Program-made: the position numbers and the translations under genes
Assembly (NCBI GenBank): GCA_017856455.1
Contig: JAFMEZ010000001.1
Location: 74,439-114,192, forward strand
Direction: 5' to 3'
DNA from: Parafilimonas sp.
Lineage (GTDB): Bacteria; Bacteroidota; Bacteroidia; Chitinophagales; Chitinophagaceae
Length of the DNA stretch: 39,754 nucleotides
Notes under the pieces: generated by a model
The model's database searches: none
What the model was told of the DNA's origin: nothing
The model's input: the letters and a program-made list of their open reading frames with translations, nothing else
In this document: positions 26,712 to 34,627 of the stretch, one piece after another
Numbering within the stretch: the stretch's first letter is position 1
Layout of the letters: the number at the start of each line of letters is the position of its first letter

Positions 26712-27920
26712 ATGGCTCCAACCCTCTCAAACGAATTACTACTCAAGGCTGTAGAAAAATTTGATACACCATTGTATGTATACGATGAAGAACGTATACA
26801 TTTCCAATACTCCAAGTTGCTTCATGCATTTCATCAGTCTGATGTAAAAATATTTTACGCCTGCAAGGCTTTAAGCAATATCAATATACTTCGCATACTG
26901 CAGAAACTCGGATCAGGAATTGATTGCGTGAGTTTAAACGAAGTACAATTTGCTTTGAAAGCTGGCTTTGAACCAAGCAAGATTATTTTCACTCCAAACA
27001 GTGTTTCAATTGATGATTACAAAGAGGCTGTTTCTATTGGAGTTAATATAAATATTGATAATCTGGAGATTCTCAGACAGTTTGGTGAACATTATGGTTC
27101 AAGCTATCCTGTTGTCGTACGTATCAATCCTCATATCATGGCTGGTGGGAATATTAAAATTTCTACTGGACACATTGATTCAAAGTTTGGCATATCAATT
27201 GATCAAATTGATCAAATTTTGAAAATTAAAAGTCAAACGCAAATCAAGATAAAGGGACTCCATTTGCATACTGGAAGTGAAATCAAAGAGGTGGATGTTT
27301 TTATCAATGGTCTTCAATTGATGCTAGAGTTGAGTAAAAAATTTGAAGAGCTTAGTATTATTGATTTGGGAGGAGGATTCAAAGTGCCTTATAAGCCTGA
27401 TGAGAAAGGGGCAAATATTGATGAACTGGGGATGAGATTACATGAGACCTTATCCAAGTTTGAAACTGATCAGCATAAAAAATTCCAAATCTGGTTTGAA
27501 CCTGGAAAATACATTGTTAGTGAAGCTGGATATTTTTTAACCAAGGCGACCATTATTAAGGAAAATCCTACCAGGACGTTTGTTGGTGTAGATAGTGGAT
27601 TTAATCATTTGATTCGTCCAATGTTTTACGATGCATACCATATCATTCATAACATATCCAATACAAAAGGTCCGGTTAAGCAATACAATGTTGTTGGCAA
27701 TATTTGTGAAACGGACACATTTGCATGGGATAGAGCGTTGCATGAAGTAAGTCCTGGTGATATTCTTTTGTTCAACAATGCAGGAGCTTATGGATTTGAG
27801 ATGAGCAGTCGCTTTAATTCAAGAACAAGACCTGCAGAAGTTTTGGTGAACAAAGGAGAAATGAAACTTATCCGTAGAAGAGAAACGTTGGATGACCTGA
27901 TTCAAGGTCAAGTACTCTAG
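26712..27920 (+). CDS. lysA: diaminopimelate decarboxylase
   Basis: A 402-residue fold-type III PLP enzyme that decarboxylates meso-diaminopimelate to lysine. Lys52 in FYACKALSN binds PLP, and HTGSE and LGGGF hold the phosphate. EPGKYIVSEAG and CETDTFAWDR (catalytic Cys from the partner subunit) follow, then NAGAYGFEMSSRFNSRTRP. The ATG at 26712 is chosen because the open frame before it lies inside scpB and starts with GTG. Its TAG stop touches the TAA of the convergent lipoprotein gene with no gap. Confidence 0.96.
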   Translation: MAPTLSNELLLKAVEKFDTPLYVYDEERIHFQYSKLLHAFHQSDVKIFYACKALSNINILRILQKLGSGIDCVSLNEVQFALKAGFEPSKIIFTPNSVSIDDYKEAVSIGVNINIDNLEILRQFGEHYGSSYPVVVRINPHIMAGGNIKISTGHIDSKFGISIDQIDQILKIKSQTQIKIKGLHLHTGSEIKEVDVFINGLQLMLELSKKFEELSIIDLGGGFKVPYKPDEKGANIDELGMRLHETLSKFETDQHKKFQIWFEPGKYIVSEAGYFLTKATIIKENPTRTFVGVDSGFNHLIRPMFYDAYHIIHNISNTKGPVKQYNVVGNICETDTFAWDRALHEVSPGDILLFNNAGAYGFEMSSRFNSRTRPAEVLVNKGEMKLIRRRETLDDLIQGQVL

Positions 27921-28868
27921 TTATTTTTTTGCTTTTTTTCTTTGTTTTGAAAATCTACCATCAAAACTACATCTCACGGATCGATGGTTCCCGCATGCTT
28001 CTAATTCTTTTACCTGTAATCCACTGCTGCTAAATGTAAATTCCAATACACAATGATCATCAGCTTTGTTGTATTGAAAAACTTTGGGTTTGACTTGAGT
28101 GATATCTCCTCTTAGACTGCCAGTGCATGATTTACTGTACTTGTCAACATTAATGAAGAAAAGTAATTTACCTGGCTTCCCTCCATCTCTGATCGATACG
28201 AAGTTTTTCTTGTCTTGTACATAATTGCCACTTAATGCATTTGTCGTTGGCAATGTGTCAATTGGATTGTAAACTTCTGTTTCTACTACTGGTTCATTGC
28301 TTTCTGTAAGGATTAAAGTGAATACTCCTTCAGTATTGTACACATAAACACTTTTATTATAATAAGCTTTTCCGGTTCCTATGCTACTGTTCTTAAGTTT
28401 TGTGATCGTTAGTTTTTTGTCGAGTGTACCTTCATAGCTGATCGTTGGGTTGAAACTTTTTTCACTCAGCAACATTCCAGTTTTGAATATTTCTTCCTTA
28501 TCGAAGCACAGAATGTATGCATATCTCTTTTCTTTTTTTTGTGCGGTAAGAAACAAATAGATCTCACCCGTTTCCTCTGCATTAAATCTGCCCTTTCTGT
28601 AAAATTTTACATCTTTTGTTTTGCCAAGATCTTTTTTAAAAATGCTATCTGGTATAAATTTTGAAACAACAGCAGGTTTTATATAATTACTGTCAGATTC
28701 CTTCTTGTCAAAATAATCTTGCTTAAACTGTATTGGTAAGGCTACTTCACTGAATGATTCAATAAAATCGCTCGTGATAATATTTTCATCCACATTGATG
28801 TCCTTAGTTTTTTTGCCACACGACACAATCAAAATCATCAAAGACAAAAGGGGAATTAATTTTCTCAT
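27921..28868 (-). CDS. putative lipoprotein of unknown function
   Basis: A 315-residue protein. MRKLIPLLSLMILIVSCGKK is a lipoprotein signal with the lipobox Cys at position 17. I chose the ATG at 28868 because the frame upstream would put extra charged residues before the signal. The mature part is mostly polar beta-strand, with four Cys in the last third (SCTG, DHC, EACG, RC) that could form disulfides. It ends in a basic KQRKKAKK tail. I do not recognise a family. The conserved-looking segment is LEACGNHRSVRCSFDGRF. It is convergent with lysA and divergent from the phosphorylase-like gene across 152 bp. Confidence 0.72.
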   Translation of the reverse strand: MRKLIPLLSLMILIVSCGKKTKDINVDENIITSDFIESFSEVALPIQFKQDYFDKKESDSNYIKPAVVSKFIPDSIFKKDLGKTKDVKFYRKGRFNAEETGEIYLFLTAQKKEKRYAYILCFDKEEIFKTGMLLSEKSFNPTISYEGTLDKKLTITKLKNSSIGTGKAYYNKSVYVYNTEGVFTLILTESNEPVVETEVYNPIDTLPTTNALSGNYVQDKKNFVSIRDGGKPGKLLFFINVDKYSKSCTGSLRGDITQVKPKVFQYNKADDHCVLEFTFSSSGLQVKELEACGNHRSVRCSFDGRFSKQRKKAKK

Positions 28869-28882
28869 GATACAGCGTTGAC

Positions 28883-28890
28883 CAAATGTA
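28883..28890 (-). promoter_or_regulatory. -7 promoter box for the lipoprotein gene
   Basis: On the minus strand TACATTTG matches TAnnTTTG exactly, 14 nt before the ATG at 28868. No -33 element at the usual spacing is visible. Confidence 0.5.
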
Positions 28891-28934
28891 GTTTTTTTCC
28901 GCAAAAACTGCTTGTCATGACTCGAAAGATAAAG

Positions 28935-28957
28935 TTTTTAACACATTGTGTAAAAAA
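28935..28957. promoter_or_regulatory. near-perfect 23-bp dyad in the divergent lipoprotein/phosphorylase gap
   Basis: TTTTTAACACA and TGTGTAAAAAA mirror each other around the T at 28946 with one mismatched pair. It lies between the two divergent -7 boxes, about 35 bp upstream of the phosphorylase box and 45 bp from the lipoprotein box. The shape and placement suit an operator for a dimeric regulator, but I cannot name one. Confidence 0.4.
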
Positions 28958-28991
28958 TACATATTAATTTCTTGCATTGCCTTTTTGAAGT

Positions 28992-28998
28992 TATATTG
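28992..28998 (+). promoter_or_regulatory. possible -7 box for the phosphorylase-like gene
   Basis: TATATTG followed by CG resembles TAnnTTTG with one T fewer, 22 nt before the ATG at 29021. Confidence 0.35.
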
Positions 28999-29020
28999 CG
29001 ACCTCATTAATAAAAGGTTC

Positions 29021-30682
29021 ATGTCCAATTTTAAAAATTACGCCCTCCCTTATTCAATAGATTCAAGGTTCTCTAAAAAGGTAGCATATTTCTCAATGGA
29101 ATTTGCCATTCATCAACCACTAAAAATTTATAGTGGGGGATTAGGATTTCTTTCGGGTTCACATTTGAGGAGTGCATACGAGTTACGTCAAAATCTGATA
29201 GGGGTCGGTATTTTATGGAAGTATGGATATTATGATCAGGCACGTAACCAAGATCAAACATTGCAAGTACAATGGAATGAAAAGATTTATAATTTTTTGG
29301 AAGATACCGGCATCAAATTTCAAGTCATGATTCATGATGCACCGGTTTGGGTAAAAGCATTTTACTTGAATCCGGAAACATTTAAGTCGGCCCCACTGTT
29401 TTTACTGAGTACAGATCTTCCAGAGAATGATTACGTTTCTCAAACCATCACTCATCGTTTGTATGATGCGAATGTTGCTACAAAGGTTGCACAGTTTATA
29501 CTCTTGGGTGTTGGTGGTGCAAAATTGATTGATGAACTTGGATATAAACCAGATGTGTACCATTTGAATGAGGCTCATGCCATTTCTTCTGCTTTTTATT
29601 TGCTGAATAAAAATGGCGGAGATTTAGATGCATTGAAACGTCAGTTGGTTTTTACAACACATACACCTGAAGAAGCAGGTAATGAAAAACATGATATCTA
29701 TTTATGTGAGAAGATGTCTTATTTCTGTGGCATGCCACTTTCAAAAGTGAGAGAGATTACAGGTATGGAAGATGATCAGTTCAATCATTCACTTGCTGCT
29801 CTAAGGTTCGCAAGATTGTCAAATGCGGTTTCAGAATTACACGGACACGTAAGCAGAAAAATGTGGGGGAAATATCAAGGTGTTTGTCCAATTATTCATG
29901 TCACCAACTCCCAAAACTGGAGATATTGGGCAGATAAGCAATTGTACTTTGCAATGGATGAGCAAAATGATGAGAAATTCATTGACCGCAAAAGATACCT
30001 CAAGAAAAGAGCATTTGATCTCGTAGCAGACCAAACAGGGAAATTGTTAGACCCTGATGTCTTTACAATTGTATGGGCAAGAAGGTTCGCTGGATATAAG
30101 CGCGCAGATATGCTTACTAGAGATAGGGAGAGATTCGATGCAATGTTGGCCAATACAAAATATCCAGTTCAAATCATTTGGGCTGGAAAGCCTTATCCAG
30201 TGGATTATCCAGCAATCACAGAATTTAATCACCTTGTTCACCTGAGCAAAAGCCATAAAAACATGGCAGTTTGTACAGGATATGAATTAGGATTAAGCAA
30301 AAGACTAAAGCAAGCTGCAGATGTTTGGCTCAATAATCCACGCGTTCCTAGAGAAGCATCTGGAACCAGTGGAATGACTGCTGCAATGAATGGTGCTGTT
30401 AACGTTTCTACCAATGATGGATGGATTGTTGAATTCATCAATCATGGAAACAATGGATTTGTTGTACCTCCTGTAGATTATGAGAATATGCATGTTCATG
30501 ACCAAGATGATTATGATCTGAATGAGATGTACAGAATACTACAGGAAGAAGTATTACCACTATATTATGATGCACCTCATACATGGCGACAAATTGTTCA
30601 AAATGGAATGAAAGATGTGCGTTTCAGGTTTGATTCAAACCGAATGGCCACTGAATATTATGATCTACTTTATAACGGTTAG
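29021..30682 (+). CDS. alpha-glucan phosphorylase-like protein (GT35), PLP lysine replaced
   Basis: A 553-residue protein of the short alpha-glucan phosphorylase group. It shows KKVAYFSMEFAIHQPLKIYSGGLGFLSG at the start, VYHLNEAHA and FTTHTPEEAGNEKHD in the middle. VWARRFAGYKRADML and PREASGTSGMTAAMNGAVN stand where the PLP- and phosphate-binding block lies. In glycogen phosphorylases and most relatives, that block has a Lys (GTSGMKAA or GTGNMKF) forming the PLP Schiff base; here it is Thr453. The ATG at 29021 fits the family N-terminus, and the longer open frame upstream adds a Cys-rich non-family stretch. It may be a glucan phosphorylase, or a homologue with altered or no PLP chemistry. Confidence 0.82.
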   Translation: MSNFKNYALPYSIDSRFSKKVAYFSMEFAIHQPLKIYSGGLGFLSGSHLRSAYELRQNLIGVGILWKYGYYDQARNQDQTLQVQWNEKIYNFLEDTGIKFQVMIHDAPVWVKAFYLNPETFKSAPLFLLSTDLPENDYVSQTITHRLYDANVATKVAQFILLGVGGAKLIDELGYKPDVYHLNEAHAISSAFYLLNKNGGDLDALKRQLVFTTHTPEEAGNEKHDIYLCEKMSYFCGMPLSKVREITGMEDDQFNHSLAALRFARLSNAVSELHGHVSRKMWGKYQGVCPIIHVTNSQNWRYWADKQLYFAMDEQNDEKFIDRKRYLKKRAFDLVADQTGKLLDPDVFTIVWARRFAGYKRADMLTRDRERFDAMLANTKYPVQIIWAGKPYPVDYPAITEFNHLVHLSKSHKNMAVCTGYELGLSKRLKQAADVWLNNPRVPREASGTSGMTAAMNGAVNVSTNDGWIVEFINHGNNGFVVPPVDYENMHVHDQDDYDLNEMYRILQEEVLPLYYDAPHTWRQIVQNGMKDVRFRFDSNRMATEYYDLLYNG

Positions 30683-30690
30683 ATCTTAAG

Positions 30691-30698
30691 TATCTTTG
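30691..30698 (+). promoter_or_regulatory. -7 promoter box for def, 4 nt from the start codon
   Basis: TATCTTTG matches TAnnTTTG exactly and ends 4 nt before the def ATG at 30703. This predicts a leaderless message. Confidence 0.5.
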
Positions 30699-30702
30699 TG
30701 GT

Positions 30703-31281
30703 ATGATATTACCAGTAGTTGCATACGGACATCCAGTACTCAGGCAGGTATGTTTGGATATCACTCCAGATTATCCCAATCTTGATATACTCATTGCAGA
30801 TATGTGGGAAACCATGTATCACTCCCATGGTATGGGTATTGCAGCGCCACAGATCAACAAGGCCATCCGATTGTTTGTGATTGATACAGAACAAGTGTAT
30901 GACAATAGTGATGAAGAGGAGAGAGCTCAGTTCGAGGGTGAAAAGGGATTGAAAAAAGTATTCATCAATGCACATATTTCTGAAAGAACAGGTCATGAAT
31001 GGAGCTGCGATGAAGGCTGCTTGAGTTTACCTGGTTTTAGAGAAGAAGTCACAAGAGAAAATATCATCACAATGACCTACTGCGATGAGCACTTCGTGGA
31101 GAAAACAGAAACATTCAGGGGGTTCAATGCAAGGGTCATTCAACATGAATATGATCATATTGAAGGAAAGCTCTTTATTGACAGAATTTCACTGATCAAA
31201 CGAAAATTGCTAAAGAAGAAACTTGAAGATATTTCTACAGGCAAAGTAAAACCTGGTTATAAAATGTTGTTTGCTAAATAA
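30703..31281 (+). CDS. def: peptide deformylase
   Basis: A 192-residue metalloenzyme that removes the formyl group from nascent proteins. All three motifs are present: GMGIAAPQ near residue 43, EGCLSLPG (metal-ligand Cys), and QHEYDHIEG (two metal-ligand His and the catalytic Glu). A short acidic insert, DNSDEEERAQFEGEKG, sits between motifs 1 and 2. Its last 25 nt overlap the convergent ruvX. No fmt gene is nearby. Confidence 0.97.
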   Translation: MILPVVAYGHPVLRQVCLDITPDYPNLDILIADMWETMYHSHGMGIAAPQINKAIRLFVIDTEQVYDNSDEEERAQFEGEKGLKKVFINAHISERTGHEWSCDEGCLSLPGFREEVTRENIITMTYCDEHFVEKTETFRGFNARVIQHEYDHIEGKLFIDRISLIKRKLLKKKLEDISTGKVKPGYKMLFAK

Positions 31282-31673
31282 TCTTGCAACATCATTGTTG
31301 CAGCAATCAAGTCGATATTTGATTTTTCTCTTCGATCTTTTTTCTTCATTCCCATTTCTACCATTGCTCTTGATGCCATCTTTGAACTGTACCGTTCATC
31401 TACAGAAACAATTGGTACAGCTGGGAAATTATTTTTTAATCTCCTGATGCAATGGTGCACTGCTGCAGTAATATCAGTTGGACTACCATCTAAGTTAAGA
31501 GGATTGCCAATGATTATTTTTTCAACAGATTCCTTGCTTACATAGTCGTTTAAAAAATCAAAAAGTTTTTCTGTCTCTATCGTGACTAAGCCATTTGCAA
31601 TAATCTTTAAGGGATCTGTAACGGCGATACCCGTTCTCTTTTTGCCATAATCCAATGCAATGATTCTTCCCAT
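31257..31673 (-). CDS. ruvX: RuvX/YqgF family, putative pre-16S rRNA nuclease
   Basis: A 138-residue RNase H-fold protein. IIALDYGKKRTGIAVTD holds the first catalytic Asp, KIIIGNPLNLDGSP the middle motif, and VDERYSSKMA and KSNIDLIAATMMLQDYL the last acidic residues. Family members mature the 5' end of 16S rRNA in E. coli; an older assignment is Holliday-junction resolvase. It is the last gene of a trmH-mqnP-ruvX operon, with no bases between its ATG and the prenyltransferase stop. Confidence 0.93.
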   Translation of the reverse strand: MGRIIALDYGKKRTGIAVTDPLKIIANGLVTIETEKLFDFLNDYVSKESVEKIIIGNPLNLDGSPTDITAAVHHCIRRLKNNFPAVPIVSVDERYSSKMASRAMVEMGMKKKDRREKSNIDLIAATMMLQDYLANNIL

Positions 31674-32582
31674 TTATCCAAAATAAATCAAATCGGTGAT
31701 AGTAAAGCATGCAAATAAGATGCTCGCAATTCCATTGGCTGTCATGAAGGCGATATTGACCTTGCTTAAATCCTCCGGCTTTACGATACTTTGTTGATAG
31801 ATCAATAATGTAATATAAATGAATAATCCAGCATAATATATCCAGTGCATGCCATTAAGCATTCCAAACTGAATTAATAAAATGGAGGTAGTCAAGTGCA
31901 AGATTCTTGATAACATCAAGGCATTTTTCCTGCCCAGAAAACTGGGAATGGAATATAAATTATTCTGACTGTCAAATGTATCATCTTGTAATGCATAAAT
32001 GATGTCGAATCCGCTTACCCATCCGATAACTGCAAACGATAAAACAATGATGGAGCTATTTGCTACTTCTGTAACTGCAATAAAAGCTCCTACTGGTGCT
32101 AATGAAAGTCCAATTCCAAGTATCAAATGACACAATGGGGTAAATCTCTTTGTATAACTATATCCAAGGATCACAAACAATGCAATAGGGGATAAGTAAA
32201 AACATGTTGTGTTGATCATCCAGGAGCTTCCTATGAATAGAAGTGAATTGATGATGGTAAATCTTAATGCACTAGCTGGACTAATAATTCCTTTTGGGAT
32301 CTCTCGAATGGCGGTACGAGGATTTTTCGCATCAAATTCTCTGTCTAAGTATCTGTTGAAAGCCATTGCGGCACTGCGCGCAAAAATCATACAAAGAATG
32401 ATATGAAAGAAAACCATCCAATGTCCTGTAAAATAATCTTTCAATTTGCTCCAACCGCTCAGCGATATTTCATCGCTTTGATGGTACATAACACCTACCA
32501 TAAATCCTACCAATGCGAAGGGCATTGCAAAGATGGTGTGAGAAAATTTTATGAGTGAAAAGTAATGTGCAAATTTTTTCAT
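31674..32582 (-). CDS. UbiA-family prenyltransferase, MqnP-like
   Basis: A 302-residue membrane protein with about eight hydrophobic helices. The first Asp-rich motif is N76-R-Y-L-D80-REF-D84, and the second is ALQDDTFDSQNN near residue 200; both bind Mg-diphosphate. The segments FSHTIFAMPFAL, AIREIPKGIISP and HLILGIGLSLAPVGAFIAV match the subgroup once labelled 4-hydroxybenzoate polyprenyltransferase. That subgroup works as MqnP in futalosine-type menaquinone makers, and mqnB/mqnD in this window make that role likely. Its ATG overlaps the trmH stop by 4 nt. Confidence 0.88.
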   Translation of the reverse strand: MKKFAHYFSLIKFSHTIFAMPFALVGFMVGVMYHQSDEISLSGWSKLKDYFTGHWMVFFHIILCMIFARSAAMAFNRYLDREFDAKNPRTAIREIPKGIISPASALRFTIINSLLFIGSSWMINTTCFYLSPIALFVILGYSYTKRFTPLCHLILGIGLSLAPVGAFIAVTEVANSSIIVLSFAVIGWVSGFDIIYALQDDTFDSQNNLYSIPSFLGRKNALMLSRILHLTTSILLIQFGMLNGMHWIYYAGLFIYITLLIYQQSIVKPEDLSKVNIAFMTANGIASILFACFTITDLIYFG

Positions 32583-33115
32583 GATGCGCTTCTCATTTGT
32601 TTATAAATCTCCCACAATACAATACCTGCTGAAACACTTATGTTAAATGAATGTTTTGTACCGAATTGTGGAATTTCAATACATCCGTCACATTGAGCAA
32701 TGGTAGAGGCTTCAACACCTGCTGCTTCATTCCCAAATACCAGAGCAATGGGATATGAAGATGTGATTTGTAGTTTTTCCAGTGAAGTGCTACCATGAGC
32801 CTGTTCAACAGCAAAAACTTTATAACCTTCTTTTTTTAGTTTTTCAATGCATAACAAAGCATTTTCTTCTCCTTCCCATGCCACAGTTTCAGTGGCACCT
32901 AGTGCAGTTTTTTGAATATCTCGATGTGGAGGTTTTGGAGTATATCCACAGAGATAGATTTTGTTCACAAGAAACGCATCAGATGTCCTGAACACACTTC
33001 CAACATTGTGCATACTGCGCACATTTTCCAATACCAACACAATGGGCATTTTATCCGCCTGTTGAAATGCATCCTTGCTGAGTCGGCCCAGTTCATCCAT
33101 TTCTTTCTTCTGCAT
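32579..33115 (-). CDS. TrmH/SpoU family RNA 2'-O-methyltransferase
   Basis: A 178-residue SPOUT methyltransferase. Motif 1 is NVRSMHNVGSVFRTSDAF, motif 2 LVFGNEAAGV and motif 3 IPQFGTKHSFNISVSAGIVLWE, whose knot binds SAM. It has no extra RNA-binding N-terminal domain, so it is a minimal member. The exact tRNA or rRNA site is unknown. I chose the ATG at 33115: a GTG upstream runs into the start of the divergent gene, and a TATCTTTG box lies 4 nt before 33115. Confidence 0.92.
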   Translation of the reverse strand: MQKKEMDELGRLSKDAFQQADKMPIVLVLENVRSMHNVGSVFRTSDAFLVNKIYLCGYTPKPPHRDIQKTALGATETVAWEGEENALLCIEKLKKEGYKVFAVEQAHGSTSLEKLQITSSYPIALVFGNEAAGVEASTIAQCDGCIEIPQFGTKHSFNISVSAGIVLWEIYKQMRSAS

Positions 33116-33119
33116 TAGA

Positions 33120-33127
33120 CAAAGATA
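33120..33127 (-). promoter_or_regulatory. -7 promoter box for the trmH-mqnP-ruvX operon, 4 nt from the start codon
   Basis: On the minus strand TATCTTTG matches TAnnTTTG exactly and ends 4 nt before the ATG at 33115. The divergent kinase gene has an equivalent box at 33158, so the 54-bp gap carries two back-to-back promoters. Confidence 0.5.
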
Positions 33128-33157
33128 CAACCTGAACCTACTTTTATGAATAAAGAA

Positions 33158-33165
33158 TAACTTTG
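33158..33165 (+). promoter_or_regulatory. -7 promoter box for the kinase-RapZ(C) gene, 4 nt from the start codon
   Basis: TAACTTTG matches TAnnTTTG exactly and ends 4 nt before the ATG at 33170. This predicts a leaderless message. Confidence 0.5.
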
Positions 33166-33169
33166 CACC

Positions 33170-34627
33170 ATGCACAATGCGTTTGAAAAAGTAATTGAAT
33201 CAGTCGGCAAATGGGATGATGATAAGAATATTGAGATTGAATCCCTGAAGCAAGCCGGTAGCAATCGTCAATATTTTCGTCTTAAAAAAGCCGAAGAGTC
33301 ATTTATATTGACATATAATCCAGGAAATATTCCTGAAAACAATGCTTTTGTTTCATTTACAAAACATTTTAATGATTTGGGATTGTTTGTTCCTAGAATT
33401 GAATTCGAAGACCCCGGACAAAAATTTTATGTACAGTCTGATTTAGGTGATGTATCGCTCTTCGATATCATGAAAAAAGAAGGTTTTTCTGAAAATGTAA
33501 AAACCTTATTCAAAAAAACATGTGCTTCTCTGGCCCAATTGCAAATCATTGGAGGTAGAAATATTGACTATAGCAATTGTATAGCAACAAGGTCATTTGA
33601 TAAACAGGCTATATATTCTGACTTACTTTATTTTTTATATTATTTTGTAAGAGCTCTTGATCTTCCTTACGATAAAAATCTATTACTGAATGATTTTGAA
33701 ATGTTGAGCAGTTATCTGATGCAGGAAGAACAACAATATTTTATGCACCGCGACTGTCAAAGTAGAAATATTATGGTCAATGACAATCAAGTTTGGTTCA
33801 TTGATTACCAAGGTGGCATGCAAGGCGCTTTGCAATACGACATCGCTTCTTTGTTGTGGCAGGCTAGAGCTCAAATGCCTTATGAATGGAGGGATGAATT
33901 GGTTGATTATTATTTTGAGCATGCCAACAAATTGTTAGAAGGAATGTTGAAAAAGGATGATTTCCTCTCTAATTATGATGGTTTTGTGTTGATAAGAATG
34001 TTGCAAACATTGGGAGCTTATGGGTTTAGAGGACTCTTTGAAAGAAAGCCCCATTTTATTGCGAGCATTCCATTTGCACTCAATAATCTAAAGTGGTTTT
34101 TGGAAAATAAGAAACTGCCTATTCGTTTACCGGCTTTGCAAAAAGTTCTTCATGAAATTGTTGCTGATGAAGTGCTTGAAAAATTTGCTACGGTAACTGC
34201 TGGTCCGGATTGTAAACTGACTGTTCACATCAATAGTTTCTCATACAAAAAAGGAATACCTGATGATCAATTTGGAAATGGAGGAGGATATGTTTTTGAT
34301 TGCAGAGGAATTTTAAATCCTGGTCGTCTGGATGAATATAAAACACTTACAGGAAGGGATAAGCCCGTGCAGGAATTTCTGCTTCATAAAACCAATATGC
34401 CTTCATTTTTGCAACACGTATATGGTATTATAGATATTTCGGTAGAAGATTATATTAAGAGAAGTTTTGAAGGACTAACCATCAGTTTTGGTTGTACCGG
34501 TGGGCAACATCGAAGCGTATTTGCAGCTGATCGATTAGCAGAACATCTTCGAGATAAATACAATGTAAATACTGTCATCAAGCATATTGAACAGGAAGCA
34601 AAAAATTGGATCAATGAATCCTATTAA
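33170..34627 (+). CDS. AmgK-like sugar kinase fused to a RapZ C-terminal domain
   Basis: A 485-residue two-domain protein. Residues 1 to about 325 form an aminoglycoside-phosphotransferase-type kinase of the AmgK (N-acetylmuramate/N-acetylglucosamine anomeric kinase) group. Its catalytic loop is H193-R-D195-CQSR-N200 and its metal Asp lies in FIDYQGG at 212. Residues about 349 to 485 match the C-terminal domain of RapZ: FDCRGILNPGRL at 376, TGRDKPVQEFL at 394 and SFGCTGGQHRSV at 439. In E. coli this RapZ domain binds glucosamine-6-phosphate. The RapZ N-terminal P-loop domain is absent. The partner gene, overlapping by 14 nt, is a MurU-like nucleotidyltransferase, so cell-wall sugar recycling is the likely task. 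Domain identities are clear; the substrate is inferred. Confidence 0.88.
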   Translation: MHNAFEKVIESVGKWDDDKNIEIESLKQAGSNRQYFRLKKAEESFILTYNPGNIPENNAFVSFTKHFNDLGLFVPRIEFEDPGQKFYVQSDLGDVSLFDIMKKEGFSENVKTLFKKTCASLAQLQIIGGRNIDYSNCIATRSFDKQAIYSDLLYFLYYFVRALDLPYDKNLLLNDFEMLSSYLMQEEQQYFMHRDCQSRNIMVNDNQVWFIDYQGGMQGALQYDIASLLWQARAQMPYEWRDELVDYYFEHANKLLEGMLKKDDFLSNYDGFVLIRMLQTLGAYGFRGLFERKPHFIASIPFALNNLKWFLENKKLPIRLPALQKVLHEIVADEVLEKFATVTAGPDCKLTVHINSFSYKKGIPDDQFGNGGGYVFDCRGILNPGRLDEYKTLTGRDKPVQEFLLHKTNMPSFLQHVYGIIDISVEDYIKRSFEGLTISFGCTGGQHRSVFAADRLAEHLRDKYNVNTVIKHIEQEAKNWINESY

